In this document: one piece after another, positions 25,032-34,025 of the stretch
How the letters are laid out: the number at the start of each line of letters is the position of its first letter
Position numbering within the stretch: position 1 is the stretch's first letter
From: GCA-2709075 sp964492555
GTDB taxonomy: Bacteria; Pseudomonadota; Alphaproteobacteria; MPNO01; UBA2964
Length of the DNA stretch: 64,000 nt
NCBI GenBank assembly: GCA_964492555.1
Contig: CAZBKQ010000008.1
Coordinates: 1-64,000, forward strand
Direction: 5' to 3'
Made by a program: the position numbers and the translations under genes
The notes under the pieces: generated by a model
Database searches by the model: none
The model's input: only the letters and a program-made list of their open reading frames with translations
Told to the model about the DNA's origin: nothing

Positions 25032-25754
25032 ATGGCCCGTGTGGCAATCGTTACCGGCGGCACCCGCGGGATCGGGGAAGCCATCAGCCTTGAACTGAAG
25101 GAAGCCGGCTACAATGTGGCTTCCGTCTATGGCGGCAATGACGAGGCCGCGCAGAAGTTCAAAGACGCGACCGGCATCCCGGTTTACCGGATCGATGTCA
25201 GTGATTTCGAGGCCTGCCAGGGGGGCGTCGCGCAGATCGAGGCAGATCTCGGCCCGGTTGATGTGCTGGTCAATAATGCCGGCATCACCCGGGACGGCAC
25301 GATGCACCGGATGGGGCACGATAGCTGGCAGGCGGTGATCGACACCAACCTTGGCGGTTGCTTCAACATGTCCCGCTGCGTGATTGAAGGCATGCGCGAA
25401 CGCAAATTCGACTGCATCGTCAATATCGGCTCAATCAACGGTCAGGCCGGACAGTACGGCCAAGTCAATTACGCCGCCGCCAAATCCGGCATTCACGGTT
25501 TCACCAAGGCGCTGGCGCAGGAAGGCGCGGCGCTTGGTATTACGGTCAACGCCATTGCGCCCGGCTATGTCGATACAGACATGGTCCGCGCCGTGCCGGA
25601 AAACGTTCTGGAAAAAATCATTCAGCGTATTCCTGCGGGACGGCTCGGCTCCGCACGGGATATTTCGCGCGGTGTGAAGTTTCTCGTGGCGGATGAGGCA
25701 GATTTCATCACCGGGGCAACGCTCTCCATCAATGGCGGCCAGCATATGTATTGA
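25032..25754 (+). CDS. phaB: Acetoacetyl-CoA reductase (NADPH)
   Basis: The protein has 240 residues, a classical short-chain dehydrogenase: TGGTRGIGEAI near residue 8, NNAGITRDG near residue 86, the Ser in GSINGQAGQ near residue 138, and the YAAAKSG catalytic Tyr-Lys near residue 150. The GQYGQVNYAAAKSGIHGFTK stretch is typical of PhaB. It makes (R)-3-hydroxybutyryl-CoA. Co-transcribed with phaA. Confidence 0.95.
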   Translation: MARVAIVTGGTRGIGEAISLELKEAGYNVASVYGGNDEAAQKFKDATGIPVYRIDVSDFEACQGGVAQIEADLGPVDVLVNNAGITRDGTMHRMGHDSWQAVIDTNLGGCFNMSRCVIEGMRERKFDCIVNIGSINGQAGQYGQVNYAAAKSGIHGFTKALAQEGAALGITVNAIAPGYVDTDMVRAVPENVLEKIIQRIPAGRLGSARDISRGVKFLVADEADFITGATLSINGGQHMY

Positions 25755-25763
25755 GTCCCCTGA

Positions 25764-26492
25764 TCAGGGAAGCTCCCGCATCAAACGCCCCAGCCCCTCG
25801 CGCGGCTCATTGATCCGGAACATTTTCTGTATCCGCCAGGTGAGCGCGCAATTGGCGTGCGCCACCGGCACGCCGAAATCGCGTTCGACCATCTCGATAA
25901 CGGAAAGCACCCGCCAGGCATTGCCCTGAATGTAAATCCCGTCCGCTTCCGGATGCGCCAGAAAGGTCTTACGAATATGGGCATAGACCGAATGGGGCGA
26001 GAGATGACTTGCCCCGGCGAAGGACGCCTTCATCGGTTCCATGGCGAGGACATCAAACCCGGCCTCATTCATATAGTCGCGTGAGAGTTCATTCTGGAAC
26101 TCGGAATAGGTGACACCGATCAGCTTCGTGACGCCGAGAGCCCGCAGCGCTGCGGCGTCCAACTCAGGCGCGGCGGAAGTTTCGATACCGAATTTCCGTT
26201 TCCAGCGGGCAATGAGTTTCTTTTCTCCCTCCCGCCCCAACATCATGAAAGGCGGCGTCCCGGACAGGTGAATAAAATCTACGCCCTGTTCCGCCAGAAT
26301 GGCCGCCGCGCGCTCATAGGCCTCCAGCGCGGCCTCAAACTCATCCTCGCGGCCCTCTTCGATATGCTGATGCAATGGAAGTACGCCGACACCATCCGGC
26401 AACGTGCGCACCAATTCTTCCAGCGAGCCCGGACGCATGGTCGGTTTGACGAGGCCAATGACGGGCCGCCAGTTACTAAAAACCTGTGACAC
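25764..26492 (-). CDS. Maleate isomerase / Asp-Glu racemase superfamily protein
   Basis: The protein has about 242 residues. HLSGTPPFMMLG near residue 76 corresponds to the first catalytic site; there the usual Cys seems replaced by Pro/Thr. YIQGNAWRVL near residue 184 takes the second-site position, where arylmalonate decarboxylase/maleate isomerase enzymes have a Cys. The absence of both Cys makes racemase or isomerase activity doubtful. I chose GTG 26492 because AGGGGGC precedes it; the ATG at 26534 would overlap arfB by 59 bp. In one transcript with arfB. Confidence 0.7.
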   Translation of the reverse strand: MSQVFSNWRPVIGLVKPTMRPGSLEELVRTLPDGVGVLPLHQHIEEGREDEFEAALEAYERAAAILAEQGVDFIHLSGTPPFMMLGREGEKKLIARWKRKFGIETSAAPELDAAALRALGVTKLIGVTYSEFQNELSRDYMNEAGFDVLAMEPMKASFAGASHLSPHSVYAHIRKTFLAHPEADGIYIQGNAWRVLSVIEMVERDFGVPVAHANCALTWRIQKMFRINEPREGLGRLMRELP

Positions 26493-26907
26493 GCCCCCTG
26501 CCCTTTTTGACTTGGCCGCGTTGTTTCTTGCCATCGAGCCTGCGTTGTTTCGCTGCGCGGGATGGCCGTGTCACGCGGCGTTTCTTCGGCGGCACCAGTG
26601 CGCTGCGCACCAATTCGGCAAGGCGCTGTTCTGCATCCTCCCGGTTTTGTATCTGGGTTCGGAACCGTTTGGCCTCTATCACCAGAACACCCGCTGATGT
26701 CATGCGATATCCGGCAAGCCGCCGCAGCCGTTCCCTGGCGCTGGAATCAAGCCACGCCAGTTGCGTGATATCGCAGCGCAGCTGCACCGCAGTCGCCACC
26801 TTGTTGACATTCTGCCCGCCTGGACCGGACGCGCGCACGAATTCTTCCGTCAATGCGCTGGCGGGAACGCTCAATGTCCCGGTGATTTGCAGATCGTTAT
26901 CACTCAT
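26476..26907 (-). CDS. arfB: Alternative ribosome-rescue factor / peptidyl-tRNA hydrolase ArfB
   Basis: The protein has 143 residues. The release-factor GGQ motif is in RASGPGGQNVNKV near residue 31. The C-terminal tail is very basic (residues 107-141, many Lys/Arg), which in ArfB enters the empty mRNA channel of stalled ribosomes. It hydrolyses peptidyl-tRNA on non-stop ribosomes. The 3' end overlaps the racemase-family gene by 17 bp. It is divergent from the EamA gene. Confidence 0.95.
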   Translation of the reverse strand: MSDNDLQITGTLSVPASALTEEFVRASGPGGQNVNKVATAVQLRCDITQLAWLDSSARERLRRLAGYRMTSAGVLVIEAKRFRTQIQNREDAEQRLAELVRSALVPPKKRRVTRPSRAAKQRRLDGKKQRGQVKKGRGRVTGF

Positions 26908-26991
26908 GCGACCGGGCTAGCGCGTTCATTGCCCCTTATCAACCACTTTCCGCCGTCTGGCCGAAATCCCCGTTGCGGCCTATAAAATCGA

Positions 26992-27900
26992 ATGGGTTTT
27001 CTCCATTCGATTAACGCGGCATTCGACCGGTTGCCCGGCCCCATCCGGGCCGGTTTCTGGATCAGCCTGACCGGGGCCACCTTTACCGGCATGATGTCGG
27101 TCGCCCGGCACCTGTCGCCGGAGCTGTCGGTATTCGTCATCGTCTTCTTCCGGGCGATTTTCGGATTGCTGTTTCTGTCGCCCATCGTCATGCGGCGCGG
27201 CCCTTCGATCCTGAAAACCGGAAAGGGAAGAATCTTCGCGATACGCGGCATTTCCGCCTATCTCAGCCTTGTTCTCTATTTCTTCGCCGCCATTCACATC
27301 CCGCTGGCCGATATCGCCGCCATCGGCTTTACCCGCCCGGCCTTTGCCTGTGTCGCGGCCATCCTGATATTGGGAGAACTGGCCCGCACCCGACGCTGGA
27401 TCGCGATGGGGATCGGTTTTTGCGGCGCGATTATCATCGTCCGCCCCGGATTCGCGGAAATCAATGAAGGCGTCTTTTATGCCTTCGGCGCGGTGGCCTT
27501 TACTGTCTGCAACACGATTTTCATCAAATACCTGTCGCGGACGGAACACCCCGACACTATCGCGCTTTATCAGGGGCTGTGCGTCGCCCCGCTCGCCCTG
27601 ATCGGGGCACTTTTCGTCTGGCAGACCCCGACGCTGGAACAGTTGGCCTGGCTGATGTTGCTCGGACTGTTCGGCGCGATGACACAGCGAACTCTGGCGC
27701 GTTCCTTCGCTGCGGCGGACGCGACGGTCGTCACAGTGCTGGACTTCCTGCGCCTGCCCATCGCCGCCCTTATCGGGCTAATCCTGTTCAATGAATGGCC
27801 GGTGATCTGGGTCTGGATCGGCGGCGCGGTGATTGTCTGCTCATCTTTCCTGCTGACGCAAAAGGAAGCGGCGGACAAGGACGTGAACCGGACCTCTTAA
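26992..27900 (+). CDS. EamA/DMT-family transporter
   Basis: The protein has 302 residues with ten hydrophobic segments in two EamA repeats (about residues 20-145 and 160-290). FRAIFGLLFL and TRPAFACVAAILILGE are typical. It is an inner-membrane metabolite exporter or importer of unknown substrate. No clear Shine-Dalgarno is seen before the ATG. Its 3' end overlaps the convergent ispG stop by 4 bp. Confidence 0.9.
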   Translation: MGFLHSINAAFDRLPGPIRAGFWISLTGATFTGMMSVARHLSPELSVFVIVFFRAIFGLLFLSPIVMRRGPSILKTGKGRIFAIRGISAYLSLVLYFFAAIHIPLADIAAIGFTRPAFACVAAILILGELARTRRWIAMGIGFCGAIIIVRPGFAEINEGVFYAFGAVAFTVCNTIFIKYLSRTEHPDTIALYQGLCVAPLALIGALFVWQTPTLEQLAWLMLLGLFGAMTQRTLARSFAAADATVVTVLDFLRLPIAALIGLILFNEWPVIWVWIGGAVIVCSSFLLTQKEAADKDVNRTS

Positions 27901-29132
27901 TCCCGCCGGGCGTAGTGGCTCTCGATATAGTTTTCGACGATCGCCTGAAATTCCTCGGCGAGCTTCGGCCCACGCAGCGTGGTCGACTTTTCGCCATCGA
28001 TAAAGACAGGCGCGGCGGGCTCTTCACCCGTCCCCGGCAGGCTGATGCCGATATTGGCGTGCTTGCTCTCGCCCGGCCCGTTCACGATGCAGCCCATGAC
28101 GGCGACGTTCATTTCCTCAACGCCTTCATATTGTTCACGCCATTCCGGCATGCGGGTCCGGATATGGCCCTGAATTTTATCGGCGAGTTGCTGGAACACC
28201 GTGCTGGTCGTGCGCCCGCAGCCGGGGCATGACGTCACCAGCGGCAGGAAGGAACGCAGCCCCATCGTCTGCAATAATTCCTGGGCAACGATAACCTCGC
28301 GTGTGCGGTCACCACCCGGTTCCGGAGTCAATGAGATACGGATCGTGTCGCCGACCCCCTGCTGCAACAACACCCCCATCGCGGCTGCTGACGCGACAAT
28401 ACCCTTGGACCCCATTCCGGCCTCTGTCAGACCGAGATGCAGCGCGTAATCGCAGCGTCCGGCGATATCCTGATAGACCGCGATCAGATCCTGCACATCG
28501 GAGACCTTGACCGAGATCACGATCTTTTCTGGTCCCATCCCGATCTCATGCGCCCGTTCCGCCGACAAAAGCGCCGATTGAATCATCGCCTCGCGCGTGA
28601 CCTCAGGCAGTTCTTTCGGGGTTTCCAGCTTCGCATTCTCATCCATCAGATGGGCGAGCATTTCCTGGTCGAGCGAGCCCCAATTGACACCGATACGCAC
28701 GGGGCGGTCATATTTCAGCGCCACCTCGATCATCGTGGAAAACTGCAAATCGCGCTTTTCGCGAAACCCGACATTGCCGGGATTGATGCGGTATTTGGCG
28801 AGCGCCTCCGCGCAATCGGGATATTTGGTTAGCAGCTGGTGACCGATATAGTGAAAATCGCCGACCAGTGGCACATCCACCCCCATCACCATCAGGCGGT
28901 CACGAATATGCGCCACAGCGGCGGCGGACTCTTCCCGATCCACCGTGATACGGACGATTTCCGATCCGGCGCGGGCAAGTTCCGCCACCTGCTGAACGGT
29001 GGAATCGATATCCGCCGTATCGGTATTGGTCATCGATTGCACGACCACGGGCGCGTCGCCGCCCATGATCACCCCGCCGACATCGACAGGGACGCTTTTA
29101 CGCCGTGTTACGGGAGAGATATTTCCAGTCAT
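27897..29132 (-). CDS. ispG: 4-Hydroxy-3-methylbut-2-en-1-yl diphosphate synthase (flavodoxin)
   Basis: The protein has 411 residues. The TIM-barrel half begins with GGDAPVVVQSMTNTDT near residue 24. The [4Fe-4S] cluster Cys are in SCPGCGRTT near residue 303 and MGCIVNGPGE near residue 348. It converts MEcPP to HMBPP in the non-mevalonate isoprenoid pathway. The upstream region holds a large inverted repeat (29236-29305). Confidence 0.97.
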   Translation of the reverse strand: MTGNISPVTRRKSVPVDVGGVIMGGDAPVVVQSMTNTDTADIDSTVQQVAELARAGSEIVRITVDREESAAAVAHIRDRLMVMGVDVPLVGDFHYIGHQLLTKYPDCAEALAKYRINPGNVGFREKRDLQFSTMIEVALKYDRPVRIGVNWGSLDQEMLAHLMDENAKLETPKELPEVTREAMIQSALLSAERAHEIGMGPEKIVISVKVSDVQDLIAVYQDIAGRCDYALHLGLTEAGMGSKGIVASAAAMGVLLQQGVGDTIRISLTPEPGGDRTREVIVAQELLQTMGLRSFLPLVTSCPGCGRTTSTVFQQLADKIQGHIRTRMPEWREQYEGVEEMNVAVMGCIVNGPGESKHANIGISLPGTGEEPAAPVFIDGEKSTTLRGPKLAEEFQAIVENYIESHYARRD

Positions 29133-29235
29133 GGCAGGGTTCTAGCGAATTATGGTTACAGCGGGAAGACAGCAATCGAATCGAAAAAGGAACGGGGTTT
29201 TGACTCCGTCCATTTGCGGCTGCAGCCATACGGCA

Positions 29236-29305
29236 CCGGCCCGCTCCCCCTCCCGGCCACCCCAAGGATAATCCCGTTGGGTGGCCGGGAGGGGGAGCGG
29301 GCCGG
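29236..29305. repeat. 27-bp perfect inverted repeat (REP-like palindrome)
   Basis: The arms 29236-29262 and 29279-29305 are exact reverse complements around a 16-nt loop. They are built of CCCCCTCCCGGCC / GGCCGGGAGGGGG. The element sits between the stop of the leftward binding-protein gene (29324) and the ispG start (29132). No U-run follows on the minus strand, so it is not a standard terminator. GC-rich palindromes of this kind are often dispersed REP-type elements in Alphaproteobacteria; only one copy is in this window. Confidence 0.9.
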
Positions 29306-29323
29306 ACCGAAACGCTAAAAGTC

Positions 29324-30271
29324 TTACTCAGCCGCCGCGTGACCGCCGGTCTGGACCTCCATATTCACCAGATCCATATGATCTTCGGTTTCTTCCAGCA
29401 TGCCCCAGCTCTGGATCCACTTTGCCGTGGCTTCCAGCTCATGATCGGGGATCGGTGCGGGGTCGACCACAACGATATGACCCAGGGGAATATCGGAAGC
29501 GTTCAGTTCGCCGATCTCCGGGTCCTTTTCCTTGTGATAATCGATGAAGTACTGCGCATATTTCGCCTTATCAGCATCGACACGTTTGACCGCTTCCTTC
29601 ACCGCGCGGTTAAAGCGGGCATAGGTTTCGGCATCCACCTTCTCGGATGCGACCTCCGTTCCGTGATAGAAGGCCGAGCAGATGACCCGGCAACCATTTT
29701 TGACCGCAAGGCTCAGATACGGCTCGGTCAGGGTGGTCGCCTCGACCTCTCCCGACATCATCGCGTCATAACGATAGCGAGAGCCGTTCGGGGCCTTGCA
29801 GAGTTTGATCTGATCGCGCGGCATGAAGCCTTCCAGCATATGCAGCGTCAGATAATGCGTTCCAAAGAAGAACGGCACGCCGATCAGCTTTCCGGCCAGC
29901 TGTTGCGCGGTATAAACTTCGGATTCGGGCCGCACGACGATGCCGGCGAAGGTCACGATGGCGCGCCGACCGATCTGACGGCCGCTATCGATCTTGGTGT
30001 CCTGCACGCGGCAGTAATTGCCCCACTCGCAAGCGTTATACATATCCGCCGCGCCCTGTTCGAACAGCTTTCCGTGACTGGAATGCGCGTTGAGCCCCCT
30101 TGGGTCGGTAATGTCGGTGCGCACCTCCTTATCGACATCCTTGTCGCGATCCGCCCATTCGACGACCAGCCCTTCTTTCTCAAAAAGGCCTTCCTTGTCG
30201 GCGACGAGCTCGCACAGCCCCTGAAACGGCGCGGTGGTCTCCAGAACAAGTTTTTTCAGATTGTCAGCCAT
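29324..30271 (-). CDS. THI5/SsuA-like substrate-binding-fold protein without signal peptide
   Basis: The protein has 315 residues. TTAPFQGLCELVADKEGLF near residue 12 and VVVRPESE-type central segments match the NMT1/SsuA (PBP type 2) fold. It lacks a signal peptide or lipobox: the N-terminus MADNLKKLVLE is polar, and GGAGAGGAA before it fixes the start. No ABC permease or ATPase is nearby. It may be a cytoplasmic sensor or enzyme rather than a transporter part. The CCCFC motif of fungal THI5 pyrimidine synthases is not seen. Confidence 0.75.
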   Translation of the reverse strand: MADNLKKLVLETTAPFQGLCELVADKEGLFEKEGLVVEWADRDKDVDKEVRTDITDPRGLNAHSSHGKLFEQGAADMYNACEWGNYCRVQDTKIDSGRQIGRRAIVTFAGIVVRPESEVYTAQQLAGKLIGVPFFFGTHYLTLHMLEGFMPRDQIKLCKAPNGSRYRYDAMMSGEVEATTLTEPYLSLAVKNGCRVICSAFYHGTEVASEKVDAETYARFNRAVKEAVKRVDADKAKYAQYFIDYHKEKDPEIGELNASDIPLGHIVVVDPAPIPDHELEATAKWIQSWGMLEETEDHMDLVNMEVQTGGHAAAE

Positions 30272-30397
30272 GGTGAAATTCCTCTCCGTTAAACATTCTC
30301 GAATTTTCTCCGCGCCTGTTAGCCGGCTGTTAGTGCAGGAAAGAGCGCAATTCTAAGGCCATTAGCACCTTAATTAATAGCCAAATATCAGCAGTTT

Positions 30398-31297
30398 TCA
30401 GGTCAATCCCATCTGCCGGAACACGGCCTTCGTCAGATCGGCCTCGGGGTCGAGCAGATCCGGCATGGTCGCGAAATGGTGTTTGCCGGGAAGCTCCAGC
30501 GTTTCGCACGGCCAGCCGCGCGCCCGCCACTCCATCGCCATCAGGTCGGACTGGCGCTTGAATTCGGATGTCTCATCGCCGCCCCAGGCAAGGATCAACG
30601 GACAGGGGACCTTCGGCAGATGATGCACAGGACTGTTGCGATAGGCCTCATCCTTGTCCATCTTCGCCCAATCATTGACGCTGGATAATCGGACGGGTTC
30701 CAGATCAAACATGCCGCTGACCGCCGTGGCCCCTTTGATGAGATCGTCGGGCCGGCCCCAGACGCCTTGCCAGTCGGTTGACAGCATCATGCCGGTCAGA
30801 TGTCCTCCGGCAGACCGCCCGTTGACGTAAATCCGGTTCGGATCGCCATTGAAGCTTTCGGCGTTGTCGTAGGTCCAGGCGAGCCCGGCGCGGCACTGAC
30901 GGACGATTTCATCGATCGTGGCGTGTGGCGCCAGAGTGTAATTGACGCTGACATAGGCACAGCCGCGCGGCACAAAGGTCAACGCAAAAAGATCGAGATC
31001 ACGTTGGTTCGAAGACCGCCAGTAGCCGCCATGAATAAAATAAACGATTGGCGATCCGGGCGTTTCAGCCGGAAACACATCGATGATCTCATCCAGTGTG
31101 GGTCCGTAAGGCACCTCAAGGCGGCAATCGAGTTCCTTGATCGCGCGTTCGCTTTCACTGGTCAGAAAATCACGGAATTTCTGCCCGTCGGGCGCGGTTC
31201 CCCGTGCATCGTACTGAGCGTTCAACTCACGCTGATTGAATTCCCGGTAAACCCGCTTTCCCTTGATGCGCCATGGCGCAGCCGGTTCGTTCGTCAT
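30398..31297 (-). CDS. Alpha/beta-hydrolase esterase (hormone-sensitive-lipase/kynurenine-formamidase type)
   Basis: The protein has 299 residues. The oxyanion motif HGGYWRSS is near residue 90. The nucleophile Ser lies in GRSAGGHLTG near residue 160, Asp near residue 245 and His in GKHHFATM near residue 272. HGGYW is typical of arylformamidase-like esterases. It directly follows the hydroxy-acid dehydrogenase gene with no intergenic base, so they are co-transcribed; a substrate shared by both is likely but unknown. Confidence 0.87.
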   Translation of the reverse strand: MTNEPAAPWRIKGKRVYREFNQRELNAQYDARGTAPDGQKFRDFLTSESERAIKELDCRLEVPYGPTLDEIIDVFPAETPGSPIVYFIHGGYWRSSNQRDLDLFALTFVPRGCAYVSVNYTLAPHATIDEIVRQCRAGLAWTYDNAESFNGDPNRIYVNGRSAGGHLTGMMLSTDWQGVWGRPDDLIKGATAVSGMFDLEPVRLSSVNDWAKMDKDEAYRNSPVHHLPKVPCPLILAWGGDETSEFKRQSDLMAMEWRARGWPCETLELPGKHHFATMPDLLDPEADLTKAVFRQMGLT

Positions 31298-32596
31298 CTA
31301 TTGTCGTCCGGTCGCGTAATCATCGGCGCTCCAGGCCGTCTTGTGCCGCCGGGCCACGCCGCGAAGCTCATCGACCGACAGACAGCCCAACTGCCCCAGG
31401 GTGGAGCTGAGCTCCGCCTTCAGTACATCGATCATATGCGCCGGTCCGCGTTCGCCCAGCGCACCAAGGCTCCAGAGAAACGCCTTTCCGGCGAAGGCCG
31501 CATCCGCGCCAACCGCCAGCGCGCGCGCCGCATCAATGCCGGAGCGAACCCCGGAATCCAGCACGATCGTCGCCTTGTCGCCGACCTCCGCCGCGATTGC
31601 CGGGACCGCATCAATGGAGGCCGGCAACGCCTCGATCTGGCGGCCGCCATGATTGCTGACAAACAAACCATCGAGGCCAACCTCCACCGCACGGCGGGCG
31701 TCCTCCGGATGGAGAATTCCCTTTATGACCAGCGGTCCCTTGAAGACATCGCGATAGCGCTTGATCTCGTCCCAGGTGAAGGCGCCACCGCCTTCCGTGC
31801 GCATGAATTTGGCCGCTTCCTCCAGACTGGTCGCGCCGCCCATATAGGGCTTGATGGAAACGAAGCGCGGTATGCCGTTCCGGACCATCGACATCAGCCA
31901 GGGCGGTGAGGACATGGCGTCCATACGCAACCGCATGTTCAGCTTGAACGGGTTGGTGATCCCCGCCTTCACCTCGCGCGGACGCGTGGTGCGCACCGGC
32001 GTATCCCAGGTCAGAACCAGCGCCTTGACCCCGGCTTCCTCCGCCCGGCGAGCGAGATCAAGCCCGATCTTGTGATCGTTGCGCGCAAACCGGTAAATCT
32101 GCAGCCACAACACGTCCGGCGCGATTTCGGCGGCTTCCTCAATCGTAATGGCGGAGAGAACCCCCAGCGTATAGGGCACCTTTGCCGCCTGCGCCGCGCG
32201 GGCGAGAAACCTCTCCGCGCCCGGATAACCAGTGCCCGGCCCGCCGATGGGCGAGATACCGATGGGCGCGTTATAGGGCACACCGAACAGTTCGGTATCG
32301 GTCGGCGGTGGGGCGATGACGTTGCCATAGCGCGGCATCAGTTCGATCCCGTCGAGCGAGCCCCAGTTGCGCTTGATATTGCCGTCGGAACCCGCGCCGC
32401 CATCGATATATTCGAAGGCGAATCTCGGCAGGCGCTTCCGCGCTTTCTCCCTCAGATCATAGGCATTCGGATAACGCCGCCGTAATTCCAGCGCCAGTTG
32501 CTGATCGCGCGACGCGTTACTGTCCACATAGCGTGGATCGACATAGCCCTGCTTTCCCTCGGCGGGTTTTTCGTTCGGAGAACCGGAATCCGGCAT
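31298..32596 (-). CDS. FMN-dependent alpha-hydroxy-acid dehydrogenase/oxidase
   Basis: The protein has 432 residues, slightly long because of a polar N-terminal extension of about 40 residues. The active-site SNHGGRQ (catalytic His, substrate Arg) is near residue 307 and the flavin-binding DSGVRSG near residue 336. FEYIDGGAGSD near residue 60 is the family start. It oxidises an L-2-hydroxy acid (lactate, glycolate, mandelate type) to the 2-oxo acid. Co-transcribed with the esterase downstream. Confidence 0.93.
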   Translation of the reverse strand: MPDSGSPNEKPAEGKQGYVDPRYVDSNASRDQQLALELRRRYPNAYDLREKARKRLPRFAFEYIDGGAGSDGNIKRNWGSLDGIELMPRYGNVIAPPPTDTELFGVPYNAPIGISPIGGPGTGYPGAERFLARAAQAAKVPYTLGVLSAITIEEAAEIAPDVLWLQIYRFARNDHKIGLDLARRAEEAGVKALVLTWDTPVRTTRPREVKAGITNPFKLNMRLRMDAMSSPPWLMSMVRNGIPRFVSIKPYMGGATSLEEAAKFMRTEGGGAFTWDEIKRYRDVFKGPLVIKGILHPEDARRAVEVGLDGLFVSNHGGRQIEALPASIDAVPAIAAEVGDKATIVLDSGVRSGIDAARALAVGADAAFAGKAFLWSLGALGERGPAHMIDVLKAELSSTLGQLGCLSVDELRGVARRHKTAWSADDYATGRQ

Positions 32597-32690
32597 TGGT
32601 GAAGCCCCTGAATAGTTTGTTGTTTGTTAGGTATATCTTACGCGCGGAGCTTCAAGCCGAAAAGGGAACACTGCGGCACGCCGGATTCGT

Positions 32691-32722
32691 AAAAAATTCC
32701 CGACAATTTGAGGGATCGGCCC
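32691..32722 (-). terminator. Possible terminator downstream of tRNA-Met
   Basis: On the minus strand a short stem (CCGA...TCGG, overlapping TCCC...GGGA) is followed by a run of six U at 32691-32696. The stem is weak, so this is tentative. Confidence 0.35.
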
Positions 32723-32747
32723 GTCGAATTTCGAATATCAGGAAAGT

Positions 32748-32824
32748 TGGTAGCGGGGGAGGGACTTGAACCCCCGACACGCGGATTATGATTCCGCTGC
32801 TCTAACCAGCTGAGCTACCCCGCC
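32748..32824 (-). tRNA. tRNA-Met (CAT), elongator type
   Basis: The cloverleaf is complete: acceptor GGCGGGG/CCCCGCT, D arm with GCTCAGCTGGTTAGAGC, anticodon stem GCGGA/TCCGC with loop ATCATAA (anticodon CAT), T arm GGGGGTTCAAGTCCCTC, and an encoded CCA. The G-U first pair and absence of the three G-C pairs of initiator tRNA point to the elongator form. Ile2 (lysidine) cannot be excluded by anticodon alone, but the body matches tRNA-Met. Confidence 0.93.
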
Positions 32825-32839
32825 ACCGGAAGACGCAGC

Positions 32840-32868
32840 GTAATAAGCAGGAATACCGCCGCCGTCAA
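32840..32868 (-). promoter_or_regulatory. Promoter of tRNA-Met
   Basis: On the minus strand TTGACG (32863-32868), 17-nt spacer, TATTAC (32840-32845). The start falls about 8 nt before the tRNA. It sits immediately after the mnmA stop codon, so the tRNA can be made independently of the operon upstream. Confidence 0.75.
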
Positions 32869-32872
32869 GCGG

Positions 32873-34003
32873 TTATGCTGCCTGATGATCTTCTTCCCGC
32901 ATTATCCACCCGCCACCGAGAACACGGTCCTCCTGGTAAAAGACGCAAGCCTGTCCGGGAGCAACGCCCCGGGTCGCGGCGGCTAGTTCTACAGTGGCGT
33001 TATCCCTGCCTTCCCGCCGGACGATAGCGCGAACCAGCGGCTGGCTGGACCGGACGCGAACCTCGCATTCAATTTCGACCCCCTCTTCGAAGCCGCTCAA
33101 CCAGTTCACATCCTTCAATCGAACCGTTCGGGTTTCCAGCGCATCCGCCGGCCCGACGAGAACCTGCCGGATCTCGGGCACCAGCCGCACCACATAAAGA
33201 GGCGTCTCCGTGCCGCCGATATCCAGCCCGCGCCGCTGCCCCACGGTGTAGTTGATGATCCCGTCATGGCGTCCCATTACCGCGCCGGAGAGATCGACGA
33301 TATCGCCGGGTTCGGCTGCCTCGGGCCGGATCTTTCTGACGATATCGCTATAGCGCCCCTCCGGCACGAAACAGATATCCTGACTGTCCGGCTTGGCGGC
33401 GACCGGCAAATCGAAACGGTCCGCCAATTTGCGGGTTTCCTCCTTGGTCATTTCGCCAAGAGGAAAACGCAACTCCGCCAACTGATCGCGTGTCGTCGCG
33501 AACAGAAAGTAACTCTGGTCCTTACTGTCGTCCTTCGCCCGGTAGAGAGCGGGACCGTCTTCCGCCACTTCCCGCCGGATATAGTGACCCGTCGCCATCA
33601 CATCGGCATCAAGGTCGCGCGCGGTGTCCAGCAAATCGCGAAACTTGACGGTCTGATTGCACAAGACGCAGGGGATCGGCGTTTCCCCCCTGATATAGGA
33701 ATCCGCGAAGGGCTCGATCACATCTTCACGAAAACGCTGCTCGTAATTCAGCACGTAATGCGGTATGCCGATTGATGCGGCAACCGCACCCGCATCCGCA
33801 ATATCCTGCCCGGCGCAACACGCGCCTTTCCGGGATATGGCCGCGCCATGATCATAAAGCTGCAAGGTGATGCCGACGACGTCATAGCCCTGCTCTTTCA
33901 GGAGCGCGGCCGTTACCGAGCTGTCCACCCCGCCCGACATGGCGACGACGACCCGGGTTTCCGCGGGCGGTTTATCTAGTCCGAGAGAGTTCATGGCGGG
34001 CAA
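32873..34003 (-). CDS. mnmA: tRNA-specific 2-thiouridylase MnmA
   Basis: The protein has 376 residues. The PP-loop ATP site SGGVDSS is near residue 24. Catalytic Cys residues are in PCVLCNQ near residue 114 and DICFVPEG near residue 212. It puts sulfur on the wobble uridine of Lys, Glu and Gln tRNAs, with sulfur that comes from a cysteine desulfurase. A desulfurase and a ferredoxin gene lie upstream in the same leftward run. ATG 33994 is an alternative start. Confidence 0.97.
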   Translation of the reverse strand: MPAMNSLGLDKPPAETRVVVAMSGGVDSSVTAALLKEQGYDVVGITLQLYDHGAAISRKGACCAGQDIADAGAVAASIGIPHYVLNYEQRFREDVIEPFADSYIRGETPIPCVLCNQTVKFRDLLDTARDLDADVMATGHYIRREVAEDGPALYRAKDDSKDQSYFLFATTRDQLAELRFPLGEMTKEETRKLADRFDLPVAAKPDSQDICFVPEGRYSDIVRKIRPEAAEPGDIVDLSGAVMGRHDGIINYTVGQRRGLDIGGTETPLYVVRLVPEIRQVLVGPADALETRTVRLKDVNWLSGFEEGVEIECEVRVRSSQPLVRAIVRREGRDNATVELAAATRGVAPGQACVFYQEDRVLGGGWIMREEDHQAA

Positions 34004-34025
34004 TATAGGTAGCCGGCACCGCTGA

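Noticed and set aside
25758..25769. CCCTGATCAGGG palindrome between phaB and the convergent gene
   Set aside because: Only 12 bp, without loop or U-run; too short to call as terminator or operator.
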